Assembly: GCA_030626465.1 (NCBI GenBank)
Contig: DAOUOU010000023.1
Coordinates: 1 to 19,255, forward strand
Direction of reading: 5' to 3'
DNA from: Bacteroidales bacterium
Lineage (GTDB): Bacteria; Bacteroidota; Bacteroidia; Bacteroidales; UBA10428
Length of the DNA stretch: 19,255 nucleotides
Made by a program: the position numbers and the translations under genes
Notes under the pieces: generated by a model
The model's input: only the letters and a program-made list of their open reading frames with translations
The model's database searches: none
What the model was told of the DNA's origin: nothing
Shown: in pieces, positions 16,561-19,255 of the stretch
Numbering within the stretch: position 1 is the first letter of the stretch
How the letters are laid out: every line of letters begins with the position of its first letter

Positions 16561-18975
16561 TTATATTTCCAGGGAATTCAAATATTGTTCCAAAGAATAT
16601 TCATCAGGAAACAGTACCTGTCTCGCTTTACTGCCCTCAAAGGGGCCAACAATACCAGCAGCTTCAAGCTGGTCAATAATCCGGCCTGCACGGTTATAAC
16701 CAATTGAAAATTTTCTTTGGATTAGTGATGTTGATCCTTGTTGATGCGCAACAACCAACCGTGCAGCATCATCAAATAAATTGTCTCGTTTTGAAAGATC
16801 AATGTCCAAATGACCATCTCCGGCATTCTCATCAACGTATTCAGGCAGAAGGAATGGTGTAGGATAAGATGGCTGCTGACCGATAAATTCAGTAATTCGT
16901 TCCATCTCCGGAATATCAATGAATCCACATTGTAATCTGATTAAATCACTGCCGGGAGCAAAAAGCATATCACCACGACCGACCAGTTGATTTGCCCCTG
17001 GCGTGTCAAGTATTGTTCGTGAATCAATCATGGAAGTTACTCTGAAAGCAATTCTGGCCGGGAAGTTTGCTTTTATTACCCCGGTAATAATATTGGTTGT
17101 TGGTCGTTGTGTGGCAATAACAAGATGAATACCGATAGCTCTTGCCAATTGGGCTAAACGAGCCAAAGGAGTCTCTATTTCACGTCCGGCAGTCATAATA
17201 AGATCTGCAAACTCATCCACAACAACCACTATATAGGGCATGTATTTATGGCCATATTCAGGATTCAATCTTCTTTTAATAAACTTACGATTGTATTCTT
17301 TAATATTTCGTACCTGTGCTTTCTTTAGCAGATCGTACCGTTGATCCATTTCAATGGTCAGTGAATTAAGCGTGTAAATTACTTTTTGTGTATCCGTTAT
17401 GATTGTTTCTTCCGAATCAGGAATTTTAGCCAGATAGTGTTTTTCAATTTTTGAATAGAGTGTAAGTTCCACTTTTTTCGGATCAACCAGCACGAACTTC
17501 AACTGAGACGGATGCTTTTTGTAAAGTAATGAAGTGATGATAACATTCAAACCAACAGATTTTCCCTGTCCCGTTGCACCTGCAACCAGCAGGTGTGGCA
17601 TTTTTGCAAGGTCAAATACAAGAGTCTCGTTCGAAATGGTCTTGCCCAATGCAATTGCAAGATCAAAATTTGCTTCCTGAAATTTCTTGGATGTAATCAT
17701 GGAACGCATAGAGACAATCTCAGGGGTCTGGTTTGGGACTTCAATACCAATAGTTCCTTTGCCAGGAATAGGTGCGATTATTCTGATGCCAAGTGCTGAC
17801 AGGTTGAGTGCAATATCGTCTTCCAGATTTTTAATCTTTGATATTCTAACACCCGGAGCAGGGACTATCTCATATAAGGTAACGGTAGGACCGATAGTAG
17901 CCTTAATCTTATCTATTTGAATCTTGTAATGTCCTAATGTTTCAACAATCTTGTTTTTGTTGCTGATTAATTCTTCATTGGTGACTGTTAAGTCGCCTGA
18001 TACATGTTTTTCAAGCAAATCGATCGATGGCATCTCAAAGGATGATAATTCCAGTGTAGGATCATAGTCTTCCAGAGGCAGATTGCTGTTCAACTCTCCT
18101 TCTTTCTCTTCGATACCTTGAGATTCGACCGTAAGTTGTACATCATCCTTTTCCAGGTTATCAGATTCTGACTCGTCTGATGCACGTTTTACTGTGAATT
18201 TGTTTGTATCCGACGTTTTTTCTCTTTGAGGGAACTCAGTTTCAAAAACAAGATCTTCATCATCTTCATAAACCTCATTATCCTTTGAATCTTTGTTTCC
18301 TGATCTATCAAATTCAAGATCCAGGATAATGTTATCTTTTGACTTTTCCTTGTTAAAAAACCGAATATAGTTCCCGAGGAAGTTCTTAATATACTGGAGA
18401 GATTTTTCAAATGCAAAAAGTACAACTCCTATTGATACAATAAAAAGAAGTAAAAATGCACCAATTCTGCCAAATAAACTGATCAGGAAAATGCTCATAT
18501 AATGACCATGTCTTCCTCCTGGTCCTGATCCCAGTACTGCATTCGATTCTGAGAAATAACTTAACCATATGGATAATACAATAACAGTAAAGAGAGTTGT
18601 GAATAATGTTTTTCCAAAGTGAAGCAACTTAATGTTTATAAATCTTAATCCGTACAGCATAAAAAGGAAAGGAAAGGAAAATGACGCTATACCAAACCAT
18701 TTATTAATCGTAAGATTTGCAAGAAACGCACCTGTTTTGCCAGCCCAGTTTTCTACATTAACTTCAGGATTTGTCCAGGCATAATCCCATGCGAAACTCT
18801 GGTCAGTTTTCCAGCTAAACAAATAGGATATCTGAGAAACCAAAAGAAGGAAAGAAAAACCAATAAAAAGGAATGCCATTAGAATTCTAAATCGTTCGTC
18901 CCGAACAAATCCAATGATACCCTTTCTTTTTATTGACTTCTTTTTAGATTTTACCTTTCCTGCTTTTCCTGACAT
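16561..18975 (-). CDS. ftsK: DNA translocase FtsK/SpoIIIE family
   Basis: FtsK is the septal, membrane-anchored motor that pumps DNA and clears the chromosome terminus during division. The 804-residue protein has a basic N-terminus (KVKSKKKSIKRKG), about four membrane helices (about 31-50, 95-112, 122-140, 160-190), a charged linker (about 207-325) rich in Asp and Glu, then the motor. The alpha/beta motor has Walker A GATGQGKSV at 466-474 and Walker B VVVVDEFADL at 583-592, with ATQRP at 621-625. The C-terminal gamma winged-helix domain (about 735-800, RKFSIGYNRAGRIIDQLEAAG) reads the polarity sequences on DNA. The linker is short compared with E. coli FtsK (1329 residues in all) and normal for Bacteroidota. 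The ATG at 18975 is 26 bases from a good -7 element. lolA follows after 11 bases. Confidence 0.96.
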   Translation of the reverse strand: MSGKAGKVKSKKKSIKRKGIIGFVRDERFRILMAFLFIGFSFLLLVSQISYLFSWKTDQSFAWDYAWTNPEVNVENWAGKTGAFLANLTINKWFGIASFSFPFLFMLYGLRFINIKLLHFGKTLFTTLFTVIVLSIWLSYFSESNAVLGSGPGGRHGHYMSIFLISLFGRIGAFLLLFIVSIGVVLFAFEKSLQYIKNFLGNYIRFFNKEKSKDNIILDLEFDRSGNKDSKDNEVYEDDEDLVFETEFPQREKTSDTNKFTVKRASDESESDNLEKDDVQLTVESQGIEEKEGELNSNLPLEDYDPTLELSSFEMPSIDLLEKHVSGDLTVTNEELISNKNKIVETLGHYKIQIDKIKATIGPTVTLYEIVPAPGVRISKIKNLEDDIALNLSALGIRIIAPIPGKGTIGIEVPNQTPEIVSMRSMITSKKFQEANFDLAIALGKTISNETLVFDLAKMPHLLVAGATGQGKSVGLNVIITSLLYKKHPSQLKFVLVDPKKVELTLYSKIEKHYLAKIPDSEETIITDTQKVIYTLNSLTIEMDQRYDLLKKAQVRNIKEYNRKFIKRRLNPEYGHKYMPYIVVVVDEFADLIMTAGREIETPLARLAQLARAIGIHLVIATQRPTTNIITGVIKANFPARIAFRVTSMIDSRTILDTPGANQLVGRGDMLFAPGSDLIRLQCGFIDIPEMERITEFIGQQPSYPTPFLLPEYVDENAGDGHLDIDLSKRDNLFDDAARLVVAHQQGSTSLIQRKFSIGYNRAGRIIDQLEAAGIVGPFEGSKARQVLFPDEYSLEQYLNSLEI

Positions 18976-19000
18976 TGTTCAATTCAATATATTCAAAGTT

Positions 19001-19008
19001 CAAAGTTA
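19001..19008 (-). promoter_or_regulatory. Candidate -7 promoter element for ftsK-lolA
   Basis: On the minus strand this reads TAACTTTG, an exact TAnnTTTG match, 26 bases upstream of the ftsK ATG, giving a leader of about 20 bases. It overlaps two tandem copies of TTCAAAG (plus strand, 18992-18998 and 18999-19005). No clear -33 element is visible at the usual distance. Confidence 0.42.
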
Positions 19009-19072
19009 ATAAGCGTACATTCTAAACATAAAATAATTAAAAATATTATTTAACAATTAATAGTGAGGATGT

Positions 19073-19255
19073 GATTAATTGATGAATCGGTGAACTGGTG
19101 AATTGATTAAATGAAGTTTATGATGAGATGTTGAGGAGTTTAGGGGTTTAGGGGTTGAGGGATTGAGGAGGTTTATTTGTGTAACTGTGTAACTGTGTAA
19201 CTGTGTAATTGTGTAACTGTGTAATTGGTTAATTGGTTAATTGATGAGTTGGAAC
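19073..19255 (+). repeat. Degenerate octamer tandem array (about 21 in-phase units), truncated by window edge
   Basis: The sequence has an 8-base period. Units 19073-19120 read GATTAATT, GATGAATC, GGTGAACT, GGTGAATT, GATTAAAT, GAAGTTTA. After a 10-base slip (19121-19130), fifteen units stay in phase to 19250: TTGAGGAG, TTTAGGGG twice, TTGAGGGA, TTGAGGAG, GTTTATTT, GTGTAACT three times, GTGTAATT, GTGTAACT, GTGTAATT, GGTTAATT twice, GATGAGTT. Neighbouring units resemble one another most, as expected from local slippage. Stops occur in all frames (TAA, TGA, TAG on plus; TAA from AATTAACC and CCCCTAAA on minus), so it is not coding. Confidence 0.85.

Noticed and set aside
19139..19154. TTTAGGGG twice, resembling a eukaryotic telomere repeat
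   Set aside because: Only two copies occur and they sit within a longer 8-bp-period array of other units in a clearly bacterial context; the resemblance is coincidental.

Overview
The window looks like a chromosomal segment of a moderately AT-rich Bacteroidota, most likely Bacteroidales or Marinilabiliales-like. The indications are a SusC/SusD pair, a type IX secretion (T9SS) C-terminal sorting domain, lipoproteins with Bacteroidota-style signal peptides, TAnnTTTG-type -7 promoter elements, few Shine-Dalgarno sequences, and the compact FtsK plus LolA arrangement. I see no phage, IS element, CRISPR array, tRNA or rRNA.

Layout. Positions 1-612 (minus) hold the N-terminal part of a secreted protein that resembles the pro-region of a lysyl-endopeptidase-like serine protease; it runs off the left edge. 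A divergent intergenic region (613-969) separates it from a five-gene plus-strand operon (970-10098): SusC-type TonB-dependent transporter, SusD-like lipoprotein, a DUF5012/BT_2262-like lipoprotein, a small Lipid_bd-like lipoprotein, and a large T9SS-exported sortilin/VPS10-type beta-propeller with ten Asp-boxes. The first four match in kind and order the Bacteroides thetaiotaomicron BT2264-BT2261 transporter, which I recall as a peptide-binding SusCD complex. No glycosidase or polysaccharide lyase is present. My best reading is an oligopeptide/protein-degradation uptake system with an added T9SS surface propeller and possibly a divergent protease. This is the most interesting part of the window.

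Downstream come cysD and cysN (ATP sulfurylase, 10210-12519), separated by an AT-rich and hairpin-containing repeat. Convergent to them is a cytoplasmic-type NlpC/P60 dipeptidyl-peptidase (12575-13336, minus). A 417-bp non-coding stretch with several short palindromes built around CTACG/CGTAG follows. Then comes a 7TM-HD (PgpH-like) phosphohydrolase, a probable cyclic-di-AMP phosphodiesterase (13754-15895, plus). It is convergent, with a 3-bp gap, to an ftsK-lolA operon on the minus strand (18975 down to 15899).

The right end (19073-19255) is a degenerate tandem array of octamers that continues to the window edge and is not coding. Two other intergenic regions, cysD-cysN and 13337-13753, also hold palindromic or repetitive elements, so this genome probably carries several families of dispersed intergenic repeats.
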